This document shows positions 1 to 10,088 of a stretch of 64,000 bases of DNA, piece after piece (within the stretch, counting starts at the first letter, position 1; every line of letters starts with the position of its first letter). Origin of the DNA: Hyphomicrobiales bacterium (GTDB lineage: Bacteria > Pseudomonadota > Alphaproteobacteria > Rhizobiales > Aestuariivirgaceae); contig JADJVV010000001.1 of assembly GCA_016710435.1 (NCBI GenBank), positions 1,448,501-1,512,500 on the forward strand, in the 5' to 3' direction. The notes under the pieces are model-generated. The model was given only the letters and a program-made list of their open reading frames with translations. It was not told where the DNA came from and did no database searches. The position numbers and the translations under genes were made by a program.

Positions 1-1215
1 CTCGATGGCGGCGAGATAGACGAAGGGCTTGAAGGCCGATCCCGGCTGGCGCTTCGCCTTGACGGCGCGGTTGAACTGGCTGCGCTTGTAGGACCGCCCG
101 CCGACGAGCGCCTTCACCGCACCCCGCGTGTCGAGCGTCACCACGGCGCCTTCGCTCACCGCCAGCTTCCTGCCGTTGTCGGCGAGGCGCTTCCGGAGCG
201 AGGCTTCCGCCTTGAGCTGCATCACCGTGTCGAGCGTCGTCTCGATCACCAGCGATTCATGGGTGTCCTTGGTGTAGAGCGGCAGCTGGTCGATGATCCA
301 GTCCACCGCGTATTGCGTCGCCGGCACATAGTCGGCGGGCGTCGTCCTGGTGGAGGAGGCGAGCGCCTCGCTCATGTCGTCCGCCGTGATGTAGCCCTCT
401 TGCACCATGTTCTGGAGCACGAGTGTCGCCCGCTCACGGGCCTCCTGCGGCCGCCTGGCTGGATTGTAGGTGGTGGGGGCCTTGAGGACGCCGGCGAGCG
501 TAGCTGCTTCCATGATCGACAGCTCTTCCGGAGACTTGCCGTAGAAGGCCCGGCTGGCCTTGTCGATGCCGTTGGCCCCGCCGCCGAAATAGACGCGGTT
601 CATGTAGAGCTGGAGGATTTCATCCTTGGAGAACTTGGTCTCCAGCCAGATCGCGAGGACAACCTCCTGGAGTTTGCGATTGATGGTTCGCTCGGGCGAG
701 AGGAAGAGGTTCTTGGCCAACTGCTGCGTCAGCGTGGAGCCGCCTTGCGTCATGCGCCCGCCGCGCAGGTTGCTCAGCATGGCGCGTCCCAGTCCCCACG
801 GGTCAATGCCGTGATGGCTGTAGAAGCGCCGGTCCTCGATGGCGATGATGGCGTTGGGCACGTAGTCGGGCAGCGCCTCGATGTTCACGCTGTCGCCGAA
901 GAAGGTGCCGCGCTGGGCGAGTTCGGTTCCGTCCGAAGCGAGGATCATGATGCCCGGTTCGCGCTCGGGCACCTGGAAGACGCCTTTCTGTGCCAGCGTG
1001 AACCAGATGAAGGCGAAGGTCGCGGCACAGGCGATAGCGGCCCAGAAGCCCAGCGCCAGCGTGAAGCGGAACAGCCAGCCCAACAGGCTGCGCCGGCGCT
1101 TGCGCGGAGCAGGTTCTGCCACGCGCCCGCGCCGTTCCGGGAATAACTGCGGTTCCTGCCGTCCCCGCCGTTGCGATTGCGCGGCTTTCTTCTTTCCGCC
1201 GCCAAACCAGCCCAT
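1..1215 (-). CDS. mrcA: Class A penicillin-binding protein (PBP1A type), 3'-truncated by window edge
   Basis: This is the first 405 residues of a bifunctional peptidoglycan synthase that polymerises glycan strands and cross-links them on the outer face of the inner membrane. Residues 1-45 are a basic cytoplasmic tail and 47-72 a single membrane anchor. The GT51 transglycosylase domain follows, with the catalytic glutamate in EDRRF (residue 127) and the motif [12 protein letters not shown] near 158-169. The frame ends within the start of the transpeptidase domain; PGSAFKPF places the acylated serine at residue 393. The ATG at 1215 begins [10 protein letters not shown]. The rest of the protein lies beyond base 1. 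The mrcA/ponA name follows the family; PBP1A versus another class A paralogue is not settled. Confidence 0.93.
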   Translation of the reverse strand, partial: MGWFGGGKKKAAQSQRRGRQEPQLFPERRGRVAEPAPRKRRRSLLGWLFRFTLALGFWAAIACAATFAFIWFTLAQKGVFQVPEREPGIMILASDGTELAQRGTFFGDSVNIEALPDYVPNAIIAIEDRRFYSHHGIDPWGLGRAMLSNLRGGRMTQGGSTLTQQLAKNLFLSPERTINRKLQEVVLAIWLETKFSKDEILQLYMNRVYFGGGANGIDKASRAFYGKSPEELSIMEAATLAGVLKAPTTYNPARRPQEARERATLVLQNMVQEGYITADDMSEALASSTRTTPADYVPATQYAVDWIIDQLPLYTKDTHESLVIETTLDTVMQLKAEASLRKRLADNGRKLAVSEGAVVTLDTRGAVKALVGGRSYKRSQFNRAVKAKRQPGSAFKPFVYLAAIE

Positions 1216-1341
1216 CGTCCACTCCGCCCCCGGTTGTACCCGGCGGCACCCTAAAGGCCCGGACCTTGCCGGGCGGTTACTGGTCCCGCTGTTGCGGGGA
1301 AATCATGGGTAAAAGATGGCTGCAAGGGCCGCGTGGGCCCC

Positions 1342-2874
1342 TCACATGACGGCGCCGATATACCACGGCACGTATTCGTTTTCGCCGTAGCCCAGTTCTT
1401 CGGATTTGGTCTTCTGGCCCGACGCGGTCTTCAGCATGAGGTCGAAGATCTGCTGACCCTTCACCTCCAGCGGCACACCCTCCACGACGTCACCGCAGTT
1501 GATGTCCATGTCGTCGATCATGCGGGTGTAGATGTCGGTGTTGGTGGCGAGCTTGATGGAAGGGCAGGGCTTGTTGCCATAGGCGCTTCCACGCCCCGTG
1601 GTGAAGCACATGAGATTGGCGCCGCCCGCCACCTGTCCGGTCGCCCCCACGGGATCATAGCCCGGCGTATCCATGAACACGAAACCCTTGGCGGTGACCG
1701 GTTCGGCATAGTTGTAGACGGCCTGCAGCGTGGTGGTGCCACCCTTGGCGGCGGCGCCCAGCGACTTTTCCAGAATGGTGGTGAGCCCACCCAGCTTGTT
1801 GCCGGGCGACGGGTTGTTGTTCATTTCCATGTTGTTGCGGCGGGTATAATCCTCCCACCACTTGATGATGCCGACAAGTTTCTCACCCACTTCCCTGGTG
1901 GCCGCGCGGCGCGTGAGCAGGTGTTCCGCCCCATAGATTTCCGGCGTTTCGGAAAGAATGCCGGTGCCGCCATGGCGGACGAGAATATCGACAGCCGCAC
2001 CCAGCGCCGGATTGGCGGTGATGCCGGAATAGCCATCCGAGCCGCCGCACTGCAACGCCACCACAAGGTCGGAGGCGGGGCACGTCTCGCGCTTCACGTT
2101 GTTCACGGAGTCGAGCATTTCCTTCACGTAGGCAATGCCGCGGTCCACCGTCTTCTTGGTGCCGCCGGTTTCCTGGATGGTCATGGTGCGGAAGAGTTCA
2201 TTCTCCTCCACCTTGTAGGCTTCCTTGAAGCGCGGGATCTGGAATCCTTCGCAGCCCAGCCCCACCATCATGACGCCGCCCATGTTCGGGTTGGTGGCAT
2301 AACCCCAGGCGGTGCGCTTGAAGGTGTCGAAGATCACGCCGCGGTAATCGATGACGCAACCGTTGTCCTGCGTCAGCGCCACGATGCCGTCGATGTTGGG
2401 ATAGTCGTTGAGCATGCCCGAGCGCTCGACCTCGCGGGCGATGTGTGCCGCGACCGTGGCCGAGCAGTTCACGCTGGTCATGATGCCGATGTAGTTGCGC
2501 GTGCCCACCTTGCCGTTCTTGCGGCGGTAGCCCTGGAAGGTGGCGCGCTGGTTCTCCGGCAGCACCTCTTCCGTCTTCGCGGCCTGCGCGAAGGCATAGT
2601 CGTGCGCCAGTTCGCCCATGATGACGTTGTGCTCATGCACCCATTCACCGGGCGCGATATCGCTCTTGGCGAAACCGATGATCTGCCCGAACTTGCGGAT
2701 GGGCTCGCCATTGGCGATCTTCACCGACGCCATCTTGTGGCCACGCATGATCTTGGCTTGCGCCGTGATGCCCTCGAGGGTCTCGCCCTTCTCGATGATG
2801 CGAGTGGCGACGACGACATTGTCAGTGCCGTGAAGGCGCAGGAGAGGCGAGCCGGGGCGAGACGCTTTATCCAT
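1342..2874 (-). CDS. uxaA: UxaA-family dehydratase (altronate/galactarate dehydratase type)
   Basis: About 510 residues, a full-length single-chain member of the altronate/galactarate dehydratase family, which removes water from a sugar acid to give a 2-keto-3-deoxy acid in the cytoplasm. An N-terminal SAF-like domain covers roughly residues 8-85 and the large C-terminal domain carries CGGSDGYSGITANPALG and the cysteine-containing CFTTGRGSAYGN motif, typical of the family. I chose the ATG at 2874 (MDKASRPG); an in-frame TTG at 2892 would add six residues. It diverges from a lactonase-like gene, so the two probably handle successive steps (lactone opening, then dehydration) of an acidic sugar pathway. 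Altronate, galactarate or a deoxy-aldonate are all possible substrates. Confidence 0.85.
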   Translation of the reverse strand: MDKASRPGSPLLRLHGTDNVVVATRIIEKGETLEGITAQAKIMRGHKMASVKIANGEPIRKFGQIIGFAKSDIAPGEWVHEHNVIMGELAHDYAFAQAAKTEEVLPENQRATFQGYRRKNGKVGTRNYIGIMTSVNCSATVAAHIAREVERSGMLNDYPNIDGIVALTQDNGCVIDYRGVIFDTFKRTAWGYATNPNMGGVMMVGLGCEGFQIPRFKEAYKVEENELFRTMTIQETGGTKKTVDRGIAYVKEMLDSVNNVKRETCPASDLVVALQCGGSDGYSGITANPALGAAVDILVRHGGTGILSETPEIYGAEHLLTRRAATREVGEKLVGIIKWWEDYTRRNNMEMNNNPSPGNKLGGLTTILEKSLGAAAKGGTTTLQAVYNYAEPVTAKGFVFMDTPGYDPVGATGQVAGGANLMCFTTGRGSAYGNKPCPSIKLATNTDIYTRMIDDMDINCGDVVEGVPLEVKGQQIFDLMLKTASGQKTKSEELGYGENEYVPWYIGAVM

Positions 2875-2890
2875 GGTGACTTGGTTCCGC

Positions 2891-2908
2891 AAACTGATAT
2901 AACAGTTT
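2891..2908. promoter_or_regulatory. Inverted repeat over the uxaA promoter, probable repressor operator
   Basis: AAACTG, spacer ATATAA, CAGTTT form a perfect 6-bp inverted repeat 17 bases upstream of the uxaA ATG. On the minus strand a plausible promoter overlaps it: TTGTTT at 2935-2930, 17 bases, then TATTAA at 2912-2907. A protein bound here would cover the -10 box and start site. No regulator gene lies nearby; GntR or IclR types usually control such sugar-acid genes, but the site alone does not say which. Confidence 0.45.
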
Positions 2909-3032
2909 AATAGGCCCGGGGGCCTGTGAAAACAACCCGGGAAAAGGGATAAGAAGCGTGAAATTGCGACGGGGTTGCGGCGGTCTGCGCCAACCTCTGC
3001 CGTGTCCAGACGCGCGCCGGAGATGAAGCACC

Positions 3033-3851
3033 ATGAAAATCGATTCCCACCAGCACTTCTGGCATCCCGCCCGCGGTGATTATTACTGGATGGATGGCGA
3101 GGGCGCGGCCCCGATCCGCCGCGCCATCGGCCCCGACGAAATGCGGCCCCATCTCAAGGCGGCGGGCGTGGACAAGACGGTGCTCGTGCAGGCTGCACCC
3201 ACCGTCAACGAAACCGAATACATGCTGGGCATCGCCGACACGACCGGCTTTGTCGCCAAGGTTGTGGGCTGGGTCGATTTCGAAAAGCGCGAGGACCTGA
3301 AACACCTCCAGCGCTTGGCCAGGCATCCCAAATTCGCTGGCGTGCGTCCCATGATCCAGGACCTGCCGGATGCGGAGTGGATGCATCGCAAGGACATCCA
3401 GTGGGCCTATGACGCCATCACCGATCTTGACCTCACCTTTGACGCGCTGGGCTATGCCCATCACGTCGGGCCGTTCCGCCGCCTCTTCGATGCCCGGCCC
3501 AAAATGCGGATCGTCATTGATCATTGCATGAAGCCGGTGATCCGCGACGGCAAGTTCGACGACTGGGCCAGGGGCATGGAAACGATTGCGAAGACGACCA
3601 ACGTCTTCTGCAAGCTCTCGGGCATCGCAACGGAAGCAAAACCCGGCTGGACGGTTGAGACGTTGAAGCCCTACGCCCGCCATGTGATCGACTGCTTCGG
3701 ACCCGGCCGCGTGATGTGGGGCTCGGACTGGCCGGTGCTGGAATTGAACGGCAGCTATCCGCAATGGCACGCCGCCGCGACGGAGATCGTGGGCGCACAG
3801 GGAGCAGATGCCATCTTCGGCGGATCGGCGGCAGCGTTTTACCGGATCTGA
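3033..3851 (+). CDS. Amidohydrolase-2 family sugar lactonase (COG3618, fuconolactonase/rhamnonolactonase-like)
   Basis: A 272-residue TIM-barrel hydrolase. The N-terminal metal motif HQHFW (residues 6-10) and the C-terminal WGSDWPV are the hallmarks of the COG3618 branch, whose characterised members open L-fucono-, L-rhamnono- or galactaro-lactones and related rings. IVIDHCMKP near residue 160 supplies a further metal-binding histidine. Length fits the family (270-290). The ATG at 3033 gives MKIDSHQHFW, which fits the family N-terminus. It faces away from the UxaA-type dehydratase across about 160 bases, supporting joint use in catabolism of an acidic or deoxy sugar. The exact lactone cannot be read from the sequence. 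Confidence 0.85.
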   Translation: MKIDSHQHFWHPARGDYYWMDGEGAAPIRRAIGPDEMRPHLKAAGVDKTVLVQAAPTVNETEYMLGIADTTGFVAKVVGWVDFEKREDLKHLQRLARHPKFAGVRPMIQDLPDAEWMHRKDIQWAYDAITDLDLTFDALGYAHHVGPFRRLFDARPKMRIVIDHCMKPVIRDGKFDDWARGMETIAKTTNVFCKLSGIATEAKPGWTVETLKPYARHVIDCFGPGRVMWGSDWPVLELNGSYPQWHAAATEIVGAQGADAIFGGSAAAFYRI

Positions 3852-3972
3852 GGGGAATGGCTGAACGGGGTCCGCGGAATTTGGCCCGCGCGGCAGAGTT
3901 TCAGATTCCAAACCCCGTCATGCGTCCTGTCGCCGGGTAACGAGTATCAGAAGCAAAGAGCCGCGTGATGCC

Positions 3973-4842
3973 TTATCCCTTCGGCCATCCCAGGCAGGTG
4001 ATGCCAACGACGATCATGGCGATGCCCAGCCATTGTCCGCGTGATACCTTTTCGCGGAGGAAGATCATCGCCACCAGAACGGCAAGCCCGCCATAGGCGG
4101 AGACGCCCATGGCGGCGAATTCCTTTTCGGGGAAATGCCCGGCCCCGTTGACCGCCGTCACCGCCCCCACATCGAGTGCCGCCATGGCGATGACGGCAAG
4201 TGTGCCCCGCCGCGGCCAGGAACCTTGCCGCCGCACATCCCCCGCCAGAAGCGGCGCCAGCAGCAAGGCCGCGGGAAAGCGCGAGACGAATGTCGTTTCC
4301 ACCTCGCCCATGCTGACGGACGCGGCTTGCCCCAGAATCACAGCGGAGGCGAAACCCGCATTGGCGGCCAGAATGGCAAGCACGGCCATCAGCACCTGGC
4401 CGGGTGCGATGGAGGCCCGTCCACCCTCCACAGGTCCGCTCGCTCCGACCGTGATCGCGCCTGCAAGAACGAGCACAACGCCCGTCCACTCCACGAGCGT
4501 GGGTGACAGGCCGTGGAACAATCCCCACAACACCACCAGTGCGGGATAAGCCGCCGTCGTCGGCCCGACGATGGAAACGGGCGCCACGCTGAAGGCCTTG
4601 AACAACCCGCCGAGTGCAAAGGCATAGACGGCTCCCAGCGCCAGGGCATAGCCAATGGCCCAGCCCTCCGCCTGCCAGATCACGTTCCGCCACAGCACGA
4701 TGGGCAAAAGCAGCAGGGCGCCTGTCAGTACAACCAGGAAGGCCATGCGGTAGGGGCCGATACGGCCGGCATAGGAACGGGCAACACAATCATGCACCGA
4801 CCAGCACAGGGCTGCGGCAAGACCAAAGGACAGGGCAAGCAT
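3973..4842 (-). CDS. EamA/DMT-superfamily transporter
   Basis: A 289-residue inner-membrane protein with about ten hydrophobic segments arranged as two EamA repeats, characteristic of drug/metabolite transporters that export amino acids, sugars or other small metabolites. The second half ends with the usual FLREKVSRGQWLGIAMIVVGI pattern, in which a charged loop precedes the last membrane helix. I used the ATG at 4842 (MLALSFGLAAAL), which opens directly into the first helix; longer in-frame starts would run into the divergent serine dehydratase gene. Proximity to sdaA might hint at amino-acid export, but this is weak. Confidence 0.8.
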   Translation of the reverse strand: MLALSFGLAAALCWSVHDCVARSYAGRIGPYRMAFLVVLTGALLLLPIVLWRNVIWQAEGWAIGYALALGAVYAFALGGLFKAFSVAPVSIVGPTTAAYPALVVLWGLFHGLSPTLVEWTGVVLVLAGAITVGASGPVEGGRASIAPGQVLMAVLAILAANAGFASAVILGQAASVSMGEVETTFVSRFPAALLLAPLLAGDVRRQGSWPRRGTLAVIAMAALDVGAVTAVNGAGHFPEKEFAAMGVSAYGGLAVLVAMIFLREKVSRGQWLGIAMIVVGITCLGWPKG

Positions 4843-4940
4843 GGCGGCAACACTGGCATTGCCGGCCACATGACGCAATCGGCACGGCAGATGGCCGGAA
4901 AAGATGGGCATTCCCTGCCGCCTGTGGCAGATTTGCCGGA

Positions 4941-6317
4941 ATGTTCCTCTCCGTCTTCGACCTCTACAAGATCGGCATCGGCCCCTCGTCCTCGCACACG
5001 GTGGGACCCATGGTGGCGGCGCGCCGTTTCCTCGATGGCCTTGCGGGCGTCTATCTGCCGCCGGATTCACATCTGCATGTGAGCCTGCACGGCTCGCTCG
5101 CCTTCACCGGCAAGGGCCACGGCACCGACCGTGCCGTGATTCTCGGACTTGCCGGCGAGACGCCACAGGACATCGATCCCGACCGGGTCGAGTCGATCCT
5201 CGCCCGCATGGCGGAAGCAAAATCCGTTGCCCTCGGCGATGGCCGCCGCCTGGCCTTCGATCCGGCCACCGACGTGATCTTCGATTTCGGCCCCGCGCTG
5301 AAGGGCCACGCCAATGGCATGATCATGCATGTCCAGGCGGGCGGCATGACGGTGGCGATCGAGACGTTCTATTCCATCGGCGGCGGCTTCGTGCAGACCG
5401 AAGCCGAGCGCAACGCCACCGTGGCCAAGGGAGATGCACCACCGTCCCATGTGCCATTTCCTTTCTCGAATGCGGAGGAAATGCTGGCCATGGGCGCAGC
5501 CTCGGGCAAGTCCATCGCCGACATGAAGCGCGCCAACGAGGAAACGATGCACGGTGCCGCCCTCGATGCCCGGCTCGATCATGTGTGGCGCGTGATGAAC
5601 GCCTGCCTGCAGCGCGGTCTCTCGCAGCAGGGCATCCTGCCTGGCGGCCTGAAGGTGAAGCGCCGCGCCGCCGACGTGCTGGGAAAGCTCCAGGCGGAAA
5701 CGGGAGGCAACGCCGTGCAACCCCATCGCGTCATGGATTTCCTCTCGGTATACGCCATGGCCGTGAACGAGGAGAATGCGGCGGGCGGCAAGGTGGTGAC
5801 TGCGCCCACCAATGGTGCGGCGGGCGTCATCCCCGCGGTCATGCGCTATTATCTCGATCATTGTGTCGGCGCCGACACAAACGGCATCCGCACCTTCCTC
5901 CTGGCCTCCGCCGCGGTGGGCGGCATCATCAAGCACAACGCCTCGATCTCGGGGGCCGAAGTGGGCTGCCAGGGCGAAGTGGGCTCGGCCTCGGCCATGG
6001 CAGCGGCGGGGCTGTGTGCGGCCCTCGGCGGCAGCAACGCGCAGGTGGAGAACGCCGCCGAGATCGCGCTCGAACATCATCTCGGCATGACCTGCGATCC
6101 CGTGGGCGGCCTCGTGCAGGTGCCCTGCATCGAACGCAACGCCTTCGGCGCGGTGAAGGCGGTGACCGCCGCGTCATTGGCCCTCCGCGGCGACGGCACC
6201 CATCTCGTGCCGCTGGACACCTGCATCGAAACCATGCGCCAGACCGGCATCGACATGAGCGAACGCTACAAGGAAACCTCCACCGGCGGATTGGCCGTCA
6301 ACGTGGTGGAGTGCTGA
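4941..6317 (+). CDS. sdaA: L-serine ammonia-lyase, single-chain iron-sulfur type
   Basis: Deaminates L-serine to pyruvate and ammonia. The 458-residue chain contains the N-terminal beta domain ([17 protein letters not shown] at residues 4-20, where the SSSHT loop binds substrate) and the C-terminal alpha domain. Three cysteines that hold the oxygen-labile 4Fe-4S cluster are visible at about residues 343 (GCQGE), 385 and 396 (the two within [12 protein letters not shown]). The ATG at 4941 was chosen because [12 protein letters not shown] is the conserved start of the family; longer starts are spurious. The gene converges on pgi with three bases between stops, so any terminator must lie in coding sequence. 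Confidence 0.95.
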   Translation: MFLSVFDLYKIGIGPSSSHTVGPMVAARRFLDGLAGVYLPPDSHLHVSLHGSLAFTGKGHGTDRAVILGLAGETPQDIDPDRVESILARMAEAKSVALGDGRRLAFDPATDVIFDFGPALKGHANGMIMHVQAGGMTVAIETFYSIGGGFVQTEAERNATVAKGDAPPSHVPFPFSNAEEMLAMGAASGKSIADMKRANEETMHGAALDARLDHVWRVMNACLQRGLSQQGILPGGLKVKRRAADVLGKLQAETGGNAVQPHRVMDFLSVYAMAVNEENAAGGKVVTAPTNGAAGVIPAVMRYYLDHCVGADTNGIRTFLLASAAVGGIIKHNASISGAEVGCQGEVGSASAMAAAGLCAALGGSNAQVENAAEIALEHHLGMTCDPVGGLVQVPCIERNAFGAVKAVTAASLALRGDGTHLVPLDTCIETMRQTGIDMSERYKETSTGGLAVNVVEC

Positions 6318-6320
6318 GCC

Positions 6321-7949
6321 CTACTTGAGGGCGCTGAGGTGGGCGACCAGTCCTGCCGTGGAGGAATCCAGTCCCTCCAGTCCCTGTTTGCCCTCGATAA
6401 CCGGTTGGAGGCCCGTGGCCAGTTCCTTGCCCAGTTCCACGCCCCACTGGTCGAAGGCGTTGATGCCCCAGATGGCGGCTTCGGTGAAGACGCGGTGCTC
6501 GTAGAGCGCGATCAGCTTGCCCAGTGTTGCCGGATCGAGCTTTCGGTAGGCGATGGTGATCGAGGGGCGGTTGCCTTCGAAGACGCGGTGCGGGGCGAGA
6601 CGCTTCACCTCCGCCTTGCTCTTGCCCATGGCGGCAAGTTGCGCTTCCGCTTCCTTCAGCGTGCGGCCCCGCATCAGCGCCTGTGACTGCGCCAGGCAAT
6701 TGGCCACGAGAAGATCGTGGTGCACCTTGATGCCCACTTCATGCGGTTCGGCGGCGATGAGGAATTCGACCGGGATCACATCCGTGCCCTGGTGCAGCAG
6801 CTGGAAGAAGGCGTGTTGTCCGTTGGTGCCGGGTTCGCCCCACACGATGGGGCCGGTCGCCTCGCGCACCGCCTTGCCGCCTTGCGTCACGCGCTTGCCG
6901 TTGCTCTCCATGTCGAGTTGCTGGAGGTAGGCCGGAAAGCGCGAGAGGCGCTGGTCATAGGGAATGATGGCGCGCGAGGGATGCCCGCAGGCATTGCGGT
7001 GCCACACGCCCAGAAGGCCGAGCAGAATGGGCAGGTTGCGGAGCGGCGGGGCGGAGAGGAAATGCTGGTCCATGGCGTGCGCGCCGGCCAGCATGTCCAT
7101 GAAGTTGCGCGGCCCCACGGCGAACATAAGCGACAGGCCGATTGCCGACCACAGCGAATAGCGCCCGCCCACCCAGTCCCAGAATCCGAAGGTGCGGTTC
7201 CCGGCAATGCCGAAGGCCTTCACCTTGTCGAGTGCTGTCGAGATGGCGGCGAAGTGGTCGCCGACGGCAGCCTCGCCCAGCTTCTCGACGAGCCAGGCCC
7301 GCGCCGTGCGTGCGTTCGTCATGGTCTCGATGGTGGTGAAGGTCTTGGAGGCGACGAGGAAGAGGGTGGTCTCGGGATTGAGGTCCTTCAGCGTGTCGGC
7401 GATATGCGCGCCATCCACGTTGGAGACAAAGTGCGCGCGCGGCCCGTCATGGTAGGGCGACAGCGCCAGCGTGGCCATGACAGGCCCCAGATCCGACCCG
7501 CCGATGCCGATGTTGACGACATCCGTGATCTTGCCCGCCACATGCTTCTGCCGCACCTCCACGGCGAAGCGCGCCATGGCTTCCAGCACGTCATGCACGT
7601 CATGCACGACGTTGTGGCCGCCGAGGAAGACCAGTTCGCTCTTCGGCCGCCGCAACGCCGTGTGCAGCACGGCCCGGCCTTCCGTGGTGTTGATGATGTC
7701 GCCCCGCATCATCTTGTGCACCTGGCCCTCCACGTCGGCAGCCTTGGCCAACGCCGCCAGCAGCTTCATGGTCTTGGACGTGACGCGGCACTTGGAAAAA
7801 TCCATGACAAGGTCATCGAGACTCGCGGAGAATTCCGTGAAGCGGTCGTTGCCCCTCTTCGATGGCGCAAAGGTCTTCCGCATGTCGGGAAGGCCTTCAC
7901 GGGCGTGGGCTTTGAGTTCGGCGAGGACGGTTTTGGTGGTGGGTGTCAT
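6321..7949 (-). CDS. pgi: Glucose-6-phosphate isomerase
   Basis: 542 residues, the normal length for the bacterial enzyme that interconverts glucose-6-phosphate and fructose-6-phosphate. Visible signatures are [15 protein letters not shown] in the first sugar-isomerase domain, [14 protein letters not shown] at the phosphate site and [19 protein letters not shown] with the catalytic glutamate and histidine region. The ATG at 7949 overlaps the stop of the upstream MFS gene as ATGA, so translation is probably coupled and the two are one transcript. The pairing of an exporter with pgi looks incidental rather than functional. Confidence 0.97.
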   Translation of the reverse strand: MTPTTKTVLAELKAHAREGLPDMRKTFAPSKRGNDRFTEFSASLDDLVMDFSKCRVTSKTMKLLAALAKAADVEGQVHKMMRGDIINTTEGRAVLHTALRRPKSELVFLGGHNVVHDVHDVLEAMARFAVEVRQKHVAGKITDVVNIGIGGSDLGPVMATLALSPYHDGPRAHFVSNVDGAHIADTLKDLNPETTLFLVASKTFTTIETMTNARTARAWLVEKLGEAAVGDHFAAISTALDKVKAFGIAGNRTFGFWDWVGGRYSLWSAIGLSLMFAVGPRNFMDMLAGAHAMDQHFLSAPPLRNLPILLGLLGVWHRNACGHPSRAIIPYDQRLSRFPAYLQQLDMESNGKRVTQGGKAVREATGPIVWGEPGTNGQHAFFQLLHQGTDVIPVEFLIAAEPHEVGIKVHHDLLVANCLAQSQALMRGRTLKEAEAQLAAMGKSKAEVKRLAPHRVFEGNRPSITIAYRKLDPATLGKLIALYEHRVFTEAAIWGINAFDQWGVELGKELATGLQPVIEGKQGLEGLDSSTAGLVAHLSALK

Positions 7950-9178
7950 GAAGCTGTCTCTTTGGAGAGAGCATGACGCCCTGCTCCAAAAAAGACAATG
8001 GCACCCGCTGCCGCGGAGAGAACGACGAAGCCCAGCGCCATGGGCACGGGCGTGCCGTCATAGAGCTGTCCGATCACCGTGCCCAGCGCCGCCCCGATCA
8101 CCATCTGCAGGAAGCCCTGCGTGGAGGCGGCGGTGCCCGCCACCTCGCCCAGGGGCTCCATGGCCAGCGCCCCGAAGTTCGACATGATGAAGTTGAAGAC
8201 GAGGAAGTTGGTGCTGAGCAGGGCAAAGAACAGGAACACCGGCAGAAGGCCGAGCGCCCCCAGCACCACCATCACCAGCGAAACGCCGGCAAAGATCGCC
8301 AGCGCGCCGTGCGACAGCCGGCGCATGCCGAAGCGCATCACCGCCTGCGAATTGAGATAGCCGCCGAAGGCACTGATGGCGCCGCCCGCCGCGAAGAACA
8401 GCGGGAACAGCGTGCCCACGCCATAATGCTCCACATAGATCTGCTGCGAGGAGGTGAGGAAGCCCATCAGGGCGCCGAAGAGCAGCGCCGTCGCCATGAT
8501 GTAGGACAGCGACACGCGGTTGCCGAAGACGATGGCAAAGCCTTCCACGATCGCCCGCGCCGTGAAGGGGCGGCGGTATTCCGGATGCAGGGTCTCGGGC
8601 AGGCGGAAATAGGTCCAAGCCATCACCAGCGCGCCGAAGCCCGCCATGAAACCGAACAGACCCTGCCACGGCATGATGGACAGCAGGAACTGCCCGAGGC
8701 CAGGGGCAAAGATGGGCGAGGCCATCATCACCATGAAGACCAGCGACAGGGTCTTGGCCATCTCGTCGCCCACGAAGAGATCGCGCACCAGCGCAATGGC
8801 GATCACCGCCGTTGCCGCCGCACCAGCCCCTTGCAGGAAGCGCAGCGCCAGGAGGGCATTGAAGTCGGTGACGAAGAAGGCGGCCCCGGCGGCCAGCACA
8901 TAGACGGCCATGCCGGCAAGAAGCGGCGTGCGCCGGCCAAAGCGGTCGGCCAGCGGTCCGAAGACCAGTTGCAGGATGCCGAAGCCCAGCATGTAGAGCG
9001 GGATCACCAGCTGCCGCCGGTTCTCGTCGGTTTCGCCCAGGCTCTGGCCGATGTCCTGCAGGCCCGGCAGCATGATGTCGATGGCAAAGGCATTGATGGC
9101 GATCATTGCCGCAACAAGGGCAATGAACTCGACCCGGCCGAGGCGGCCGTGGAATTTCTCGAAATCTGTGGTGCTCAT
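7946..9178 (-). CDS. Bcr/CflA-type multidrug efflux MFS transporter
   Basis: A 410-residue inner-membrane antiporter with about 12 predicted helices. [10 protein letters not shown] near residue 75 is the MFS motif A loop, and [18 protein letters not shown] in helix 1 together with [12 protein letters not shown] in helix 5 is typical of the Bcr/CflA drug-efflux group. The start was placed at the ATG at 9178 ([14 protein letters not shown]) after GGGA; a 44-residue upstream extension is low-complexity and unlikely to be translated. Its stop overlaps the pgi start. Substrate is unknown; the family exports antibiotics and sulfonamides or cysteine. Confidence 0.87.
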   Translation of the reverse strand: MSTTDFEKFHGRLGRVEFIALVAAMIAINAFAIDIMLPGLQDIGQSLGETDENRRQLVIPLYMLGFGILQLVFGPLADRFGRRTPLLAGMAVYVLAAGAAFFVTDFNALLALRFLQGAGAAATAVIAIALVRDLFVGDEMAKTLSLVFMVMMASPIFAPGLGQFLLSIMPWQGLFGFMAGFGALVMAWTYFRLPETLHPEYRRPFTARAIVEGFAIVFGNRVSLSYIMATALLFGALMGFLTSSQQIYVEHYGVGTLFPLFFAAGGAISAFGGYLNSQAVMRFGMRRLSHGALAIFAGVSLVMVVLGALGLLPVFLFFALLSTNFLVFNFIMSNFGALAMEPLGEVAGTAASTQGFLQMVIGAALGTVIGQLYDGTPVPMALGFVVLSAAAGAIVFFGAGRHALSKETAS

Positions 9179-9420
9179 GATTCCCTGCTGGGCCCCGGTC
9201 CGGAAAAAGGGGGCGGACCATAGGCCGGGACCGGCGAAGGTCAAGCAACGCGGGGTTGGGTGGCGAGACCCGACAGGGGTTGCAGCCCGGACCTTGCAAT
9301 ATCGGGCCATTTCTGCTTTATCCCCGCCATCTCACTGATAAAGCTGAGGTTCCTCAATCGCCTGGCCGTACAAGGGCTGCCATGGCGGTTTTTCGCAATG
9401 TTCTGAAAGGATTGAACAAA

Positions 9421-9627
9421 ATGCCCAAGATGAAGACCAAGTCGGCGGCCAAGAAGCGTTTTCGCTTCACGGCGTCGGGCAAGGTGAAGGCTGGGGCCGC
9501 TGGCAAGCGCCACGGCATGATCAAGCGCACCAACAAGCAGATCCGCAACCAGCGCGGCACGATGGTTCTGGCCCCGGGCGATGAAGGCCTGGTGAAGATC
9601 CACATGCCCTACGCCGGCAAGTACTAA
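9421..9627 (+). CDS. rpmI: 50S ribosomal protein L35
   Basis: A 68-residue, strongly basic protein whose [20 protein letters not shown] start and [17 protein letters not shown] body are diagnostic for L35 of the large ribosomal subunit. The ATG at 9421 follows the ribosome binding site AAAGGA; an in-frame ATG at 9382 would add 13 residues not found in L35. It begins the rpmI-rplT-pheS-pheT cluster. infC, which often precedes rpmI in other bacteria, is absent; the 242-base gap on the 5' side holds only the promoters of this gene and of the divergent MFS gene. Confidence 0.98.
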   Translation: MPKMKTKSAAKKRFRFTASGKVKAGAAGKRHGMIKRTNKQIRNQRGTMVLAPGDEGLVKIHMPYAGKY

Positions 9628-9641
9628 GAGGAGTCTGACCC

Positions 9642-9998
9642 ATGCCACGCGCAAAAGGCGGCGTTGTTGCCCGCCGCTCCCACAAGAAGGTCATGGCCCG
9701 CGCCAAGGGCTACTTCTCCCGCCGCAAGAACGTTTTCCGCGTTGCCGTGCAGGCTGTCGAGAAGGCGGAACAATACGCCTACATCGGCCGCCGCCAGAAG
9801 AAGCGCAACTTCCGCGCCCTCTGGATCCAGCGCATCAACGCCGGCACCCGCGAACTCGGCCTCACCTACGGCCGATTTATCAACGGCCTCGACAAGGCCG
9901 GCATCGAAGTGGACCGCAAGGTCCTCGCCGATCTCGCAGTGCATGACAAGGCCGCCTTCGGCGCGCTTGTCGAGAAGGCAAAAGCCGCTCTCGCGTAA
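9642..9998 (+). CDS. rplT: 50S ribosomal protein L20
   Basis: 118 residues, the standard size of L20, which binds 23S rRNA early in large-subunit assembly. The sequence [19 protein letters not shown] and [19 protein letters not shown] are conserved L20 blocks. It begins 14 bases after rpmI with a GGAG ribosome binding site, so the two are co-translated from one mRNA. In several bacteria L20 represses its own operon by binding the leader; no leader fold could be identified here by eye. An intrinsic terminator lies about 27 bases after the stop. Confidence 0.98.
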   Translation: MPRAKGGVVARRSHKKVMARAKGYFSRRKNVFRVAVQAVEKAEQYAYIGRRQKKRNFRALWIQRINAGTRELGLTYGRFINGLDKAGIEVDRKVLADLAVHDKAAFGALVEKAKAALA

Positions 9999-10024
9999 GT
10001 CCTGAACTTACGAAACGTCATTCA

Positions 10025-10077
10025 CCGGGCCTTGAGGGGGAGAGCAATCTCCCGTACTCAGGGCCCGGTTTTATTTT
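10025..10077 (+). terminator. Intrinsic terminator between rplT and pheS, possibly an attenuator
   Basis: The arm CCGGGCCTTGA (10025-10035) pairs with TCAGGGCCCGG (10058-10068) with one G-U, and GGGAGA pairs with TCTCCC inside it. The T-rich tract TTTTATTTT follows at once. The tract runs into the pheS ribosome binding site TGAGGA (10077-10082), so pheS mRNA must arise by read-through or by a promoter hidden in the hairpin. No leader peptide with a run of Phe codons and no T-box motif was seen. Confidence 0.85.
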
Positions 10078-10088
10078 GAGGATTCCCG

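Noticed and set aside
1333..2910. Long plus-strand frame opposite the UxaA gene
   Set aside because: It is the antisense shadow of a well-conserved enzyme, a common effect in GC-rich DNA; the same holds for long frames opposite pgi, chvG, pheT, dppA and others.
9382..9420. Earlier in-frame ATG for rpmI
   Set aside because: L35 starts at MPKMKTK; the ribosome binding site AAAGGA is correctly spaced for 9421.
10000..10088. T-box or Phe-rich leader peptide before pheS
   Set aside because: The gap is too short for a T-box, and no short frame with several Phe codons is present.
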